From Candidatus Paracaedibacteraceae bacterium (GTDB lineage Bacteria; Pseudomonadota; Alphaproteobacteria; UBA6184), in contig JACKLG010000002.1 of the NCBI GenBank assembly GCA_024236035.1, forward strand, positions 94,901 through 158,900: a stretch of 64,000 nucleotides of DNA, given 5' to 3'. The notes below the pieces were generated by a model. It was not told where the DNA came from, made no database searches, and worked only from the letters and a program-made list of their open reading frames with translations. A program made the translations under genes and the position numbers. Of the stretch, positions 24,770 through 33,594 are shown piece by piece. The stretch's first letter is position 1. Every line of letters starts with the position of its first letter.

Positions 24770-25473
24770 ATAGAGTAGAAGTTATTAAAAAGCGTCTACA
24801 AGCAGAAAGTTCAGAAGCAAATTTAACAACTAAAAATTTTTTTAAAACTGGTCAGGGAGATTATGCAGAACATGATCAATTCATAGGCGTAAAAGTGCCC
24901 CTGCTTCGGATATTATCAAAAGAGTTCTCTGAGCTATCTTTGAATGAAATTCAAGAACTTTTAAAATCAGCAATCAATGAAGAACGTCTATTGGCCCTGC
25001 TGATATTGGTGCGGCAGTATCAACAGGCTGACCCTAAAACTAAAGATCTATTGTACATATTTTATATGCAGAATTTGCAGTGTGTAAATAATTGGAACTT
25101 GGTGGATAGTTCTGCATATTTAATATTGGGGGCGCATATTTTTGATAAAGATCAAAGTGTATTGCTAAAATTGGCCTACTCTCAGATTCTGTGGGAACGT
25201 CGCATTGCGATAGTCGCTACCTTATATTTTATACGTAACAATAAGTTTGATTGGACCTTAAAAATAGCTCTAATTTTATTGAATGATCAACATGATCTAA
25301 TTCATAAAGCTGTGGGCTGGATGCTAAAAGAAGTTGGAAAAAAAGATCAAAAAACGCTTGTTATGTTCCTTGATCAGCATGCGGTTCGTATGCCAAGTAT
25401 AATGCTTAGGTGCGCAATTGAAAAACTACCTACAGAACAGCGCAAAATGTACTTAAGGGTAAAGGCTGGTTAA
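24766..25473 (+). CDS. AlkD-like DNA alkylation repair protein
   Basis: A 235-residue all-helical HEAT-repeat protein of the AlkC/AlkD family, which removes N3- and N7-alkylated purines. The residues known to matter in Bacillus cereus AlkD have counterparts: the Trp and Asp in NNWNLVDSSA near residue 110-115, and the Trp in HKAVGWMLKEVGKKD near 185. EHDQFIGVKVPLLRIL near residue 38 is the typical N-terminal motif. Coupled to ogt, it completes a two-gene alkylation-repair unit. Confidence 0.88.
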   Translation: MNRVEVIKKRLQAESSEANLTTKNFFKTGQGDYAEHDQFIGVKVPLLRILSKEFSELSLNEIQELLKSAINEERLLALLILVRQYQQADPKTKDLLYIFYMQNLQCVNNWNLVDSSAYLILGAHIFDKDQSVLLKLAYSQILWERRIAIVATLYFIRNNKFDWTLKIALILLNDQHDLIHKAVGWMLKEVGKKDQKTLVMFLDQHAVRMPSIMLRCAIEKLPTEQRKMYLRVKAG

Positions 25474-25564
25474 AGTTACTCGTGACAGAATCCCCCTGAT
25501 TTTTAGGCATTTGAAATTTTTTTCTAATGTGTGTATATTATTATACGTTGGCTCAGGTCAACTA

Positions 25565-25842
25565 TGATGATAAACGATGTGCGAAATAAATGGAGCGGAC
25601 CCGGGGGCGGTACCCGGCGCCTCCACCAATTTTATTAGGGGGGCGAAATAGGATCGACGCACACAGTAAAGGCACAATCTTTCATTCGGTATTGTAACCA
25701 CCGTTATCGGGCTATTTTTATAAATGCCAAAAATCAAAAGGCACGTCGCGTAGCAGCTAATGTTAATACTGCGGTAGCAGTAGCAAAAGCCGCTTAACGC
25801 GAAGCGGTTTGGGGGGCACCGGGCAACAGAAGCCCCCCGCTA
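25565..25842 (+). ncRNA. ssrA: tmRNA, circularly permuted two-piece type
   Basis: The acceptor piece comes first and ends CGCCTCC-ACCA at 25628. Its T arm is CCGGG-GGCGGTA-CCCGG (25601-25617). The coding piece starts GGGGGCG at 25639, which pairs with CGCCTCC to form the acceptor stem (one G-U). Helix 2 is TGTGCG (25578-25583) with CGCACA (25658-25663). The tag frame ends in TAA at 25795-25797 and reads (A)ANVNTAVAVAKAA, hydrophobic with a terminal AA as ClpXP requires. The permuted order is typical of Alphaproteobacteria. Outer limits are approximate. sspB follows directly. Confidence 0.92.
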
Positions 25843-25863
25843 ATAATAAAAAATAGGTGTAAA

Positions 25864-26325
25864 GTGTCGTTAATTAATTATGACAAATTAATCAAAAACA
25901 GTTTGAAACATGTGGTTAAGCAAGCATTAGAACATGTAGCAGAAAAAGGTTTGTATGGTGAACAACACTTTTATATTACCTTTCAAACTGATTTTCCAGA
26001 TGTGAATATTCCTGAATATTTAATGCAAGAATATCCAGATGAATTAACAATTGTTTTGGAAAATCAATTTTGGAATCTTAAGGTATTTGAAACCTATTTT
26101 ACAGTATCATTAAATTTTAATGCACATATTGAAAGTATCCAGGTTCCATTTGACGCAATATTAGAATTTTCAGATCCTTCTGAAGACTTTGTGTTGCAGT
26201 TTGAACTTAATGAAAATGACTTGGGGGTAAATTTAATCGATGAACCCTCTGATGAAGATGAAGAAAATGAACACGCAGATCAAGATAGCAAAGTAATCTC
26301 TCTTGATTTATTTAGAAAGAAGTAG
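25864..26325 (+). CDS. sspB: SspB, ClpXP adaptor for ssrA-tagged proteins
   Basis: The 153-residue protein matches the alphaproteobacterial SspB family (formerly DUF1321). It has EHVAEKGLYGEQHFYITFQT, VNIPEYLMQEYPDELTIVL and the NQFWNLKV strand, an acidic linker (DEPSDEDEENEHAD), and a C-terminal SLDLFRKK tail that corresponds to the ClpX-binding motif. It delivers tmRNA-tagged peptides to ClpXP. The start is a GTG at 25864, chosen because it gives the family N terminus; the tmRNA gene ends about 20 bases upstream, an informative functional neighbour. Confidence 0.9.
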   Translation: MSLINYDKLIKNSLKHVVKQALEHVAEKGLYGEQHFYITFQTDFPDVNIPEYLMQEYPDELTIVLENQFWNLKVFETYFTVSLNFNAHIESIQVPFDAILEFSDPSEDFVLQFELNENDLGVNLIDEPSDEDEENEHADQDSKVISLDLFRKK

Positions 26326-26341
26326 AAAAGGGTAATTAATT

Positions 26342-27484
26342 ATGGATCAAAAACAGTTAAAGCCTTATTTGTATACTGCTGCCGGCATTTTAGGTGCCAT
26401 TATATTGGGTGTTTTTATCCGTCAATGCAGCAAAAAATCGGATATAGAATCCTTTGACCGCGTAAAATACGTAGAAGTTTCTCCCGTTAAAGTCGGTCAG
26501 TTATTACGTAAAATTAACGCTATTGGTAAGCTTGCGGCTAACCAATCAGTGGTTGTTAAAACTGAAATGCCAGGACGTATTGCAAAAATACATTTCCAAG
26601 ATGGGCAAACAGTAAATGCAGGCGATCCATTAATTGAATTTGACAGCGAACAATTGCGTTTAGAAGCAATTCAGGCGCGTGCAAAAGCTTCTCAATATTC
26701 GCAGTTATATCAACGCAACCTTGAACTGTTTCAAAAAAAGCTAATCAGCAGCTCAGAATATGAAAAAGCTAAAGCAGAATTTGAACAAACACGTGCGCAG
26801 GCACAAGAAAAAGATTTATTGGTTCGTAAAAGCACAATTCGCGCCCCATTCGAAGGTGTGTTGGGTATTCGTGAAAAGGATATCAGCCCAGGTGCGTATG
26901 TAAACCAAAATGTTGAAATCGTATCATTGGTGGATACTGACCCTATGTTGGTTGACTTTAACGTTTCTGGCGCATATTCAGGCAGTTTGCGCGCTGGTCA
27001 AGAAATTAAAATTTCCGTGGATGGTACTGCGTTGGAAGAAATATCGGCTAAAATTGATGCAATGGATGCGCGTGTGGATGAAGCGGGTAACACTTTACGT
27101 GTTCGGGGTTCTGTGTCCAACAAAGAAGGTGAATTGAAGCCAGGCATGTTTGCAAAAGTACTTGTGGTAATTGGCGAAGTTCCTAATGCAATTCAAGTCC
27201 CAGAAGGTGCTGTTGAACGTAACGGAAATCAAAACTATGTATACCGTGTAACTAAAATCCAAAACAATATTGGGTATGTTGTATTAACTCCTGTGGTTAT
27301 TGGTACGCGTCAAAATGGTATGGTTGAAATCGTACAAGGTTTGGAACCAAAAGACGTGGTTGTAACAGGCGGACACACTGGTCTACACGATTCTCAAGAA
27401 GTTCGTATCCAAAAAACTGTTTCTGTTGAAGATGCGGCTCAAAAAGCAGCTGCTAATCCAGACGCAACAACACTGTCACAATAA
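26342..27484 (+). CDS. RND efflux periplasmic adaptor (membrane fusion protein)
   Basis: A 380-residue HlyD/AcrA-type adaptor that bridges an inner-membrane RND pump and an outer-membrane channel. An N-terminal membrane segment (about residues 10-27) anchors it. The lipoyl half-motifs are MPGRIAKIHFQDGQTVNAGD and STIRAPFEGVLGIREKDISP, flanking a helical hairpin rich in Gln, Lys and Ala; the beta-barrel and membrane-proximal domains follow. The permease gene is 22 bases downstream. No outer-membrane channel or regulator gene is adjacent. The substrate is unknown. Confidence 0.92.
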   Translation: MDQKQLKPYLYTAAGILGAIILGVFIRQCSKKSDIESFDRVKYVEVSPVKVGQLLRKINAIGKLAANQSVVVKTEMPGRIAKIHFQDGQTVNAGDPLIEFDSEQLRLEAIQARAKASQYSQLYQRNLELFQKKLISSSEYEKAKAEFEQTRAQAQEKDLLVRKSTIRAPFEGVLGIREKDISPGAYVNQNVEIVSLVDTDPMLVDFNVSGAYSGSLRAGQEIKISVDGTALEEISAKIDAMDARVDEAGNTLRVRGSVSNKEGELKPGMFAKVLVVIGEVPNAIQVPEGAVERNGNQNYVYRVTKIQNNIGYVVLTPVVIGTRQNGMVEIVQGLEPKDVVVTGGHTGLHDSQEVRIQKTVSVEDAAQKAAANPDATTLSQ

Positions 27485-27506
27485 GGTGTTTAAAAGGGCA
27501 TAAACC

Positions 27507-30500
27507 ATGAAAATCTCCGAAATTTGTATTAAAAGGCCGGTACTTTCTATCGTCCTTAACCTACTTTTAATCCTTGTTGGTATGGTTGCATTTATGCGCC
27601 TTCCCATCAATGAATACCCTAAATTTGAAAAGCCTACACTAAGTATTGAAACTGAATTCCATGGGGCAGGGCCTGAAATTATTGAAAATACAGTTACAAA
27701 GGTACTGGAAGAAGAGCTTGCTAAAATTGAAGGTTTAGACTTCATTACCTCCACCAGCATGCGGGGTAAAAGCAACGTTTACTTACACTTTAATATGGAC
27801 CGTTCATTAGATGCAGCGGCAACTGACGTTCTATTTAAAGTGGCACGTATCCGCAGCTTATTACCTAATGATGTTCGCGATCCAGTAATGATTAAATCAG
27901 ATGCGAATGCCAGCCCAGTAATGTATTTGGCGTTAAACAGTACCAGTCGTACAGAAACAGACTTGGCTGATTATGCAAGACGTTACCTTGAAAACCCAAT
28001 TGGTAACCTTAATGGGGTATCAAAGGTCGAAATTTTAGGGGGTGGCCAATTCGTAATGCGTATTTGGTTGGATCCTCAAAAATTGGCAGCGCACAGTCTA
28101 AACGCATTGGATGTATACAATGAAATACGTCGTCAAAATATTGAACGTCCAGGTGGAAGCATTGTGGGTGGTGATCGCCAATTTAACGTGTCTACAACTG
28201 CACGTATTCGCAGCCCAGAAGAATTTAACCAGCTAATCGTTGGTAATAAAAATGGAAAATTCGTACGTTTAGAAGATGTCGGCCATGCTGTGGTTGGTAC
28301 GCAGGATGAAACTACCTCGTTTATTTTTAACGGAAAAAAAGCGATTGCCTTAATTATCTATAAAAAATCTGAAGGCAGTCCCATTGCCGTTGCAGACCTT
28401 GTAAAATCAGAATTACCTAAAGTTCACGAACGTTTACCAGGGGATATGGAATTAAAAGTTGCATATGACAGTACTACGTTTATTGAAGTTGCAATTAAAG
28501 AAGTCTATGAAACAATTGTAATTGCTATTTTATTGGTGTTATTGGTTGTCTTTGGCTTTATTGGGTCGTTAAGAGCCTCCATAATTCCAATGGTGACAAT
28601 TCCTATTTCATTAATTGGAACGTGTATCTTAATTTATATCTGGGGTTTCTCTATCAATATTCTAACCCTTTTGGCCATGGTTCTGGCCGTGGGTCTGGTT
28701 GTGGATGATGCGATTGTTGTATTAGAAAACATCTATCGTTACATTGAAGAAGGTATGACGCCAATGAAGGCTGCCTTAAAAGGAAGCAAAGAAATTGGAT
28801 TTGCCGTGGTTGCTATGACGATTACGTTGGCGGCTGTATACGCTCCTTTATCATTGGCTCAAGGTGTAACAGGCCAGTTGTTTAGAGAATTTGCTTTAAC
28901 CCTTGCCGGTGCTGTGATTTTATCAGGGGTGGTTGCATTAACACTATCGCCAATGATGTGTTCTCGGTTGTTAAAAAATCACGAAGAAGATATGGGCTTC
29001 ATTAAAATACCTCAAGTCAAAGCAGTATTTGATTGGATATCAAAAGCGCTTAAAAAACTTGATGAAGAATATTCAAAACTTTTAAAATTCTCATTAAGTC
29101 ACAGATTAATTGTGGTGTTAGTCGGTGTTGCCTTCACAGGATTATCCTGGGGATTAATGACTAAATTCCTTCCTTCAAAATTTGTGCCCGATGAAGACAG
29201 AGGTATTATTCGTGGTAAAGGCGACGCTGCTAAAGGCTTAACCTTGGAAGCTTTAGACCGCTATGTAATGCAATTAGATGCAGTTTTAGACAACAATGCA
29301 TCTGTTGAAAATCGTCTCCTAATGGTAAAAATGCCTGAAGTTACAGTGATTTCTTCACTAAAATCATGGGGTAAACGTAAAAAGTCAAGCCACGATATCT
29401 TAAAAGAACTAAACCCAGAATTGAAAAAAGTTGTGGGGCTGGGGGCTATGACACTAAGTAACCAACGTTCATTCGGTGGCGGGGGTAAAGATGATGGGTC
29501 TGTTACGTTTGTGCTTCAGTCTATGAAACCAATGGACGAAATTATCTCTACGTCTCGTAAATTGTTACAAGGGTTTTCAAACCAGCAAGATGAAATTGAC
29601 CTACGTTTCTATTTACCAGTGAACATGCAAGACTTTAACGTAAATATTAACCGTGACGTTGCATCTTACGTAGGCATTTCTGCAGAAGATATTGCAGTGA
29701 CAATGGAAATTTTCACTAAAGGTAAAAAAGTGGGTAACTACATGCCGCACGGTGATACAAAAGAATATGATATTATCGTGGGTGTGGAAAAAGAATTCCG
29801 CCGCTCGCCATCCGATCTTTCTGATGTATATATGCGCGTTGTAAAGAAAAACGAAGAAAAAACAATTCCGATTTCTCAGCTAATTAATGTGGAAGAAAAA
29901 TTAGCACCAACGCAAATTGAACACTATAACAGAATGAGAAACATCGTTTTTGTGGGCGATATCACCTCCAAAATGTCGCTTTCAAAAGCAGTGGAAAATG
30001 TGAAGAAAATAGCAAGCAAAACCATCAGCAAAGATTATATTATTGAATTTACCGGTGAAACGCGTAAATTTTTGCAAGAATCTGGTAATATGCTGTTTGT
30101 CTTTGGTTTGGCTATTCTTTTCATTTATTTGGTGTTAGCAGCGCAATTCGAAAGCTTTATTGATCCGTTGATTATTCTGCTAAGTGTTCCGCTATCTTTG
30201 GCTGGTGCGGTGATTACCTTGCTGCTGATTAAAGATGGCAGCATGAACATCTTCAGCCAAATTGGTATGGTCACCTTAATCGGTCTAATCACGAAACATG
30301 GTATTTTGATTGTAGACTTCGCAAACGCCCTTCAAGAACAAGGTAAAACAGCCTTAGAAGCCGTAACGGAAGCCTGTAAGTTGCGTTTACGTCCTATTCT
30401 AATGACAACAGGCGCTATGGTCTTTGGTGCGGTACCGTTGGCCCTTGCATCTGGTGCTGGCGCAGAAATACGCAGCAACGTAGGTTGGGTGATTGTAGGG

Positions 30501-30602
30501 GGGATGAGCTTTGGAACGTTGTTTACCTTATTTGTGGTTCCGGCCGTATATACTTATTTAAGTCGTAAGCGAAATATACATCCTGACTTACAAAACATCT
30601 AA
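27507..30602 (+). CDS. RND efflux transporter permease (HAE1 type)
   Basis: The 1031-residue inner-membrane pump of the RND superfamily contains two repeats of six helices and large periplasmic loops. Typical features are ICIKRPVLSIVLNLLLILVG at the N terminus, MVLAVGLVVDDAIVVLENIY near residue 395 with the proton-relay aspartate pair in helix 4, and TKHGILIVDFAN near 930 with the helix 10 region (lysine preceding). Length is normal. With the adaptor it makes a drug or lipid efflux system. A strong terminator follows at once. Confidence 0.94.
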   Translation: MKISEICIKRPVLSIVLNLLLILVGMVAFMRLPINEYPKFEKPTLSIETEFHGAGPEIIENTVTKVLEEELAKIEGLDFITSTSMRGKSNVYLHFNMDRSLDAAATDVLFKVARIRSLLPNDVRDPVMIKSDANASPVMYLALNSTSRTETDLADYARRYLENPIGNLNGVSKVEILGGGQFVMRIWLDPQKLAAHSLNALDVYNEIRRQNIERPGGSIVGGDRQFNVSTTARIRSPEEFNQLIVGNKNGKFVRLEDVGHAVVGTQDETTSFIFNGKKAIALIIYKKSEGSPIAVADLVKSELPKVHERLPGDMELKVAYDSTTFIEVAIKEVYETIVIAILLVLLVVFGFIGSLRASIIPMVTIPISLIGTCILIYIWGFSINILTLLAMVLAVGLVVDDAIVVLENIYRYIEEGMTPMKAALKGSKEIGFAVVAMTITLAAVYAPLSLAQGVTGQLFREFALTLAGAVILSGVVALTLSPMMCSRLLKNHEEDMGFIKIPQVKAVFDWISKALKKLDEEYSKLLKFSLSHRLIVVLVGVAFTGLSWGLMTKFLPSKFVPDEDRGIIRGKGDAAKGLTLEALDRYVMQLDAVLDNNASVENRLLMVKMPEVTVISSLKSWGKRKKSSHDILKELNPELKKVVGLGAMTLSNQRSFGGGGKDDGSVTFVLQSMKPMDEIISTSRKLLQGFSNQQDEIDLRFYLPVNMQDFNVNINRDVASYVGISAEDIAVTMEIFTKGKKVGNYMPHGDTKEYDIIVGVEKEFRRSPSDLSDVYMRVVKKNEEKTIPISQLINVEEKLAPTQIEHYNRMRNIVFVGDITSKMSLSKAVENVKKIASKTISKDYIIEFTGETRKFLQESGNMLFVFGLAILFIYLVLAAQFESFIDPLIILLSVPLSLAGAVITLLLIKDGSMNIFSQIGMVTLIGLITKHGILIVDFANALQEQGKTALEAVTEACKLRLRPILMTTGAMVFGAVPLALASGAGAEIRSNVGWVIVGGMSFGTLFTLFVVPAVYTYLSRKRNIHPDLQNI

Positions 30603-30617
30603 TCTAACATATGAAAA

Positions 30618-30642
30618 ACACCTCTTCGGAGGTGTTTTTTTT
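30618..30642 (+). terminator. Intrinsic terminator after the RND operon
   Basis: ACACCTC-TTCG-GAGGTGT is a perfect stem closed by a UUCG tetraloop and followed by a run of T residues. It lies 16 bases after the permease stop. Confidence 0.9.
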
Positions 30643-30668
30643 AAACTTTAAGGTGAAAATAAAAAAGT

Positions 30669-30706
30669 GTTGTATTGTAGACCCCTTTGGTTGCATTGTA
30701 GACCCC
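30669..30706. repeat. Tandem 17-bp direct repeat upstream of the MFS gene
   Basis: GTTGTATTGTAGACCCC (30669-30685) and GTTGCATTGTAGACCCC (30690-30706) differ by one base and are spaced 21 bp, two helical turns. They lie between the RND terminator and the MFS gene and may be regulator binding sites or a mobile-element trace. A hairpin GCTTGC/GCAAGC follows near 30758-30776. Confidence 0.55.
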
Positions 30707-30811
30707 ATTTTTTTTATAAAATTAATCACAATAAAATTAACGCAAAGCTCGGAAACGCTTGCATCTTGCGCAAGCATTTGATAGCCTCTGCAAGGTTAAG
30801 AAAGAGACATA

Positions 30812-32074
30812 ATGCACACAAATAATGATCATCCTTCTTCTAAAAGTCTAGGATTTCTGCATAGATTGAACCTCCTACATATACCAAAACCAATATGGGC
30901 TCTTTCTATTTCCACCCTTCTAATGACCCTCTCCGGATCCATCGTATTTACCATCGCTCCCCATTATTTAGTCGACGTTTTAAAGCTAGATAAACAATCT
31001 GTCGGTTGGATGGAAGGTATAGTAGAGTCATTTGCCCTTATGATTCGGATGCTTTCGGGGACATTAAGCGACTATTTTGTTCGACGCAAAATGATTATTT
31101 TATCAGGGTATGGTTTGTCAACCCTTGCCAAAATGGCTTTACCTTTCGTTTCCTCTGTCATAGCTATCTATTTAACTCGCATCACAGAACGCATAGGAAA
31201 CGGGCTTCAAGCAGCACCTAGAGAAGCATTGGTAGGGGATTTAGCCCCGCAAAAGGTTAGGGGAGCCTGCTATGGCATTCGCAATGCTTTTGGTAAAGCT
31301 GGCTCATCTTTAGGCGCATTAGTTGTCTTTATAATTTTATTTAATGTTGTTACATTAAAAATTAGCGCAGATACCTACCAATTAATATTTTTAGTGGGTA
31401 TTATTCCTTCAGCGTTAGCATGTATTATTTTATATTTATTTGTTCAAGATAAGACAAAAAGTAAAAAAGAGGCCAAGGAAAACAAAGGATTCCCATTAAA
31501 ATTAATGGAGCTTAGATACTTAGGAAAGCGTTTTTGGATCTTAATGTTTGTGGTAACCATATTTAACTTCTCACATTTTAGTGAAACCTTCTTACAGTTG
31601 CGAGCTCGTGAGGTTGGTGTTTCAGTAGTATATGCACCTTTGGTAATGGTTCTAATGAATTTGACTATCGCCCTAGCTTCTTATCCTGTTGGTAATCTTT
31701 CAGATAAATTTGGGCGTCGTTTGTTTCTATCTTTAGGGTTCCTGTGTGTTATAGCTGCAGATTTACTCTTAGCCTTTGGAGATGGATATACTTCTGTATT
31801 TAGTGCAATTACGTTTTGGGGTGTTCAGATGGCTATGACACAGGGTATGATTTCTACATTGGTAACCGATACAGCTCCGCCCGTTTATAGAGGCACTGCT
31901 TTTGGTGTTTTAAATGTTTTAACAGGCATAGTATATTTTATTGCAAGCCCCCTGTATGGGTGGGTCTGGGATAGATTTGGTGGTATGTGGCCATTCTTAG
32001 GAAGTGGAATAATTACAATAATGTCATTTATTTTGATGTACGTATTAATGAATAAAAATTTTTTTAGGGCTTAA
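30812..32074 (+). CDS. MFS transporter
   Basis: A 420-residue major facilitator with about twelve transmembrane segments. The loop 2-3 signature appears as GTLSDYFVRRKMIILSG near residue 90, and its repeat in the second half as GNLSDKFGRRLFLSLG near 298. RITERIGNGLQAAPREALV near 130 resembles a subgroup of prokaryotic MFS exporters, but the substrate is not evident. The ribosome binding site AAAGAG is eight bases upstream. Its stop overlaps the stop of the convergent gene by four bases. Confidence 0.9.
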   Translation: MHTNNDHPSSKSLGFLHRLNLLHIPKPIWALSISTLLMTLSGSIVFTIAPHYLVDVLKLDKQSVGWMEGIVESFALMIRMLSGTLSDYFVRRKMIILSGYGLSTLAKMALPFVSSVIAIYLTRITERIGNGLQAAPREALVGDLAPQKVRGACYGIRNAFGKAGSSLGALVVFIILFNVVTLKISADTYQLIFLVGIIPSALACIILYLFVQDKTKSKKEAKENKGFPLKLMELRYLGKRFWILMFVVTIFNFSHFSETFLQLRAREVGVSVVYAPLVMVLMNLTIALASYPVGNLSDKFGRRLFLSLGFLCVIAADLLLAFGDGYTSVFSAITFWGVQMAMTQGMISTLVTDTAPPVYRGTAFGVLNVLTGIVYFIASPLYGWVWDRFGGMWPFLGSGIITIMSFILMYVLMNKNFFRA

Positions 32075-32616
32075 GCGAGTTGTTTGTTAAATTTTTGTAG
32101 GCGAGAATTAAAAAAATAATTATATATACGCATTATTAAGCTTTTTCTTTCACCTTTTATTGCAATTAAACCTTTGATTTTCCCTTCAAAAAATTGATTG
32201 TTTCTGAAGGGGGTTCCGGAGATATAAACTTCTCCTTTCTTGAAAGTTAACCGGGTTAAAAATATATGAAAAGGGTTAATATTATCTGTTTCCGGAAAAA
32301 ATATAGCATTTTGTCCACTAAAAATTTCCATTCCTTTTAAAGTAGACGTGCAACAATTTAAGTGGATGTTCTCTGTGGATAAAACTTTAAAATGCTCAAA
32401 TTTTTTTTCTGGTTTAAGTACCGTATTAGATTGTTTATCTATCAGTGTGTTATTAGTGTTTTGGTTAAAATCTTCTTGTAAGCGTTTTTTGCTTATAGTG
32501 GCTATTTTAGTTGTTGCTACAATTTCAGCAGGTAAAACCGTTTCAATATGCCAAGGTATAAATATGACAAATATAAAACATATAGCAATCAATAAAAACC
32601 GATTTTTGTTTAACAT
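32071..32616 (-). CDS. Membrane-anchored hypothetical protein
   Basis: A 181-residue protein that I do not recognise. It has a short hydrophobic N-terminal segment (about residues 5-25) likely to be an anchor or uncleaved signal, then a polar linker, then a probable periplasmic domain with many beta-type stretches (FKVLSTENIHLNCC, GKIKGLIAIKG). It is the last gene of a reverse-strand cluster with DUF2155, MlaD-like and NDUFA12 genes, 70 bases after DUF2155, so an envelope role is plausible. Confidence 0.6.
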   Translation of the reverse strand: MLNKNRFLLIAICFIFVIFIPWHIETVLPAEIVATTKIATISKKRLQEDFNQNTNNTLIDKQSNTVLKPEKKFEHFKVLSTENIHLNCCTSTLKGMEIFSGQNAIFFPETDNINPFHIFLTRLTFKKGEVYISGTPFRNNQFFEGKIKGLIAIKGERKSLIMRIYNYFFNSRLQKFNKQLA

Positions 32617-32686
32617 TTCTTATTCTTATTCTTTGTTACAGCTTTTATTGTGAGAAAGTTTCCTTAATAGTTTATGAACAAAATAA

Positions 32687-33157
32687 TTATTTTTGAAGAG
32701 GGAGCTTTATTTTGTTAGTACATTTTAATAGCCATAGGCTATAACGGGGATGATTAGTTAGCGTCGATAATGCGGGGGAAGATGCCAACATCCATCCTGA
32801 AAATAATTTCCTAGGCAGCTCTTCTTTAGGGTGTTCCCAAATTGTTAGAAAAGCTTTTGACTCAGGTGGTTCAAATGCAGCAGATTTGCGGCAAACTGCT
32901 AAATATATTTTTAAATGTTCATATGTAGTTGTTTCTCCAACTTTTGCATAGATTAGTTTAAACTTTCCAGTGAATTTATCAACCCACTGCAATTCTGCGT
33001 AAGTAGTGTTTAGATTTGTCTCTTCCTCAATCGGGAGGGTATTGTTTTCTGTGGTGCTTTCACTGCTTAAACTATTGGTTGCAGTTATTATACAAAACAT
33101 AATTCCAAAAAAATTAATATAACTATACATATTATTATTTTTTGCCTTCTCCTCCAA
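32687..33157 (-). CDS. DUF2155 family protein
   Basis: The second half matches DUF2155: AELQWVDKFTGKFKLIYAKV, a cysteine in YLAVCRKS, PPESKAFLTIWEH, FSGWMLASSPALSTL and LWLLKC. The N terminus carries a hydrophobic signal-like segment (about residues 11-28), so the domain is probably periplasmic; an internal ATG at residue 10 may be the real start. DUF2155 proteins are characteristic of Alphaproteobacteria and their function is unknown. The gene overlaps the 3' end of the MlaD-like gene by 23 bases, matching a conserved gene order. Confidence 0.8.
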   Translation of the reverse strand: MEEKAKNNNMYSYINFFGIMFCIITATNSLSSESTTENNTLPIEEETNLNTTYAELQWVDKFTGKFKLIYAKVGETTTYEHLKIYLAVCRKSAAFEPPESKAFLTIWEHPKEELPRKLFSGWMLASSPALSTLTNHPRYSLWLLKCTNKIKLPLQK

Positions 33158-33587
33158 ATACTACTTGACTTACAATACTCTCAAGATCTAAAGAGGATTG
33201 ATTATTGTAAAATATTTGACCATCTTTTGTGGGTTCTTGGCTTGGTCCTACTTCTACAGAAACGAACTTTCCCCCCATAATACCTTCAGACTTTATAGCA
33301 AAAGAACTGTCGGCGGGAATTTTATAAGCCTTATCTAACCCTATGGTTAAAATAGGGTTAAAGCTTTCTTTGTCAAGCTGTACATCCAGAACTTTACCTA
33401 CTTTTACACCACCTAATTTGACGTCTGTTCCTTTTGTTATTCCTGCAACTGTTTGGAAATAGGCGGTTACAGAAATTAAAGTACCATTAGTTTTGAGCTC
33501 ATTTCGTCCAAAAAAAATCCAAAGTAAAATAATTGTTAAAATAACAATACAAAAGCCAATAAAAGATTCCATATAATTTTTTTGCAT
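33135..33587 (-). CDS. mlaD: MlaD-like substrate-binding protein (MCE domain)
   Basis: A 150-residue inner-membrane-anchored MCE-domain protein. After a hydrophobic helix (FIGFCIVILTIILLWIFFG) comes the MCE signature VAGITKGTDVKLGGVKVGKV and later GGKFVSVEVG. MlaD forms a hexameric lipid-binding ring in the Mla phospholipid-transport system; the MlaE and MlaF genes are not in this window. I place the start at 33587, where AGGA lies seven bases upstream; a longer frame to 33653 would run into the upstream NDUFA12 gene. Confidence 0.85.
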   Translation of the reverse strand: MQKNYMESFIGFCIVILTIILLWIFFGRNELKTNGTLISVTAYFQTVAGITKGTDVKLGGVKVGKVLDVQLDKESFNPILTIGLDKAYKIPADSSFAIKSEGIMGGKFVSVEVGPSQEPTKDGQIFYNNQSSLDLESIVSQVVFGGEGKK

Positions 33588-33594
33588 ATTTTTC

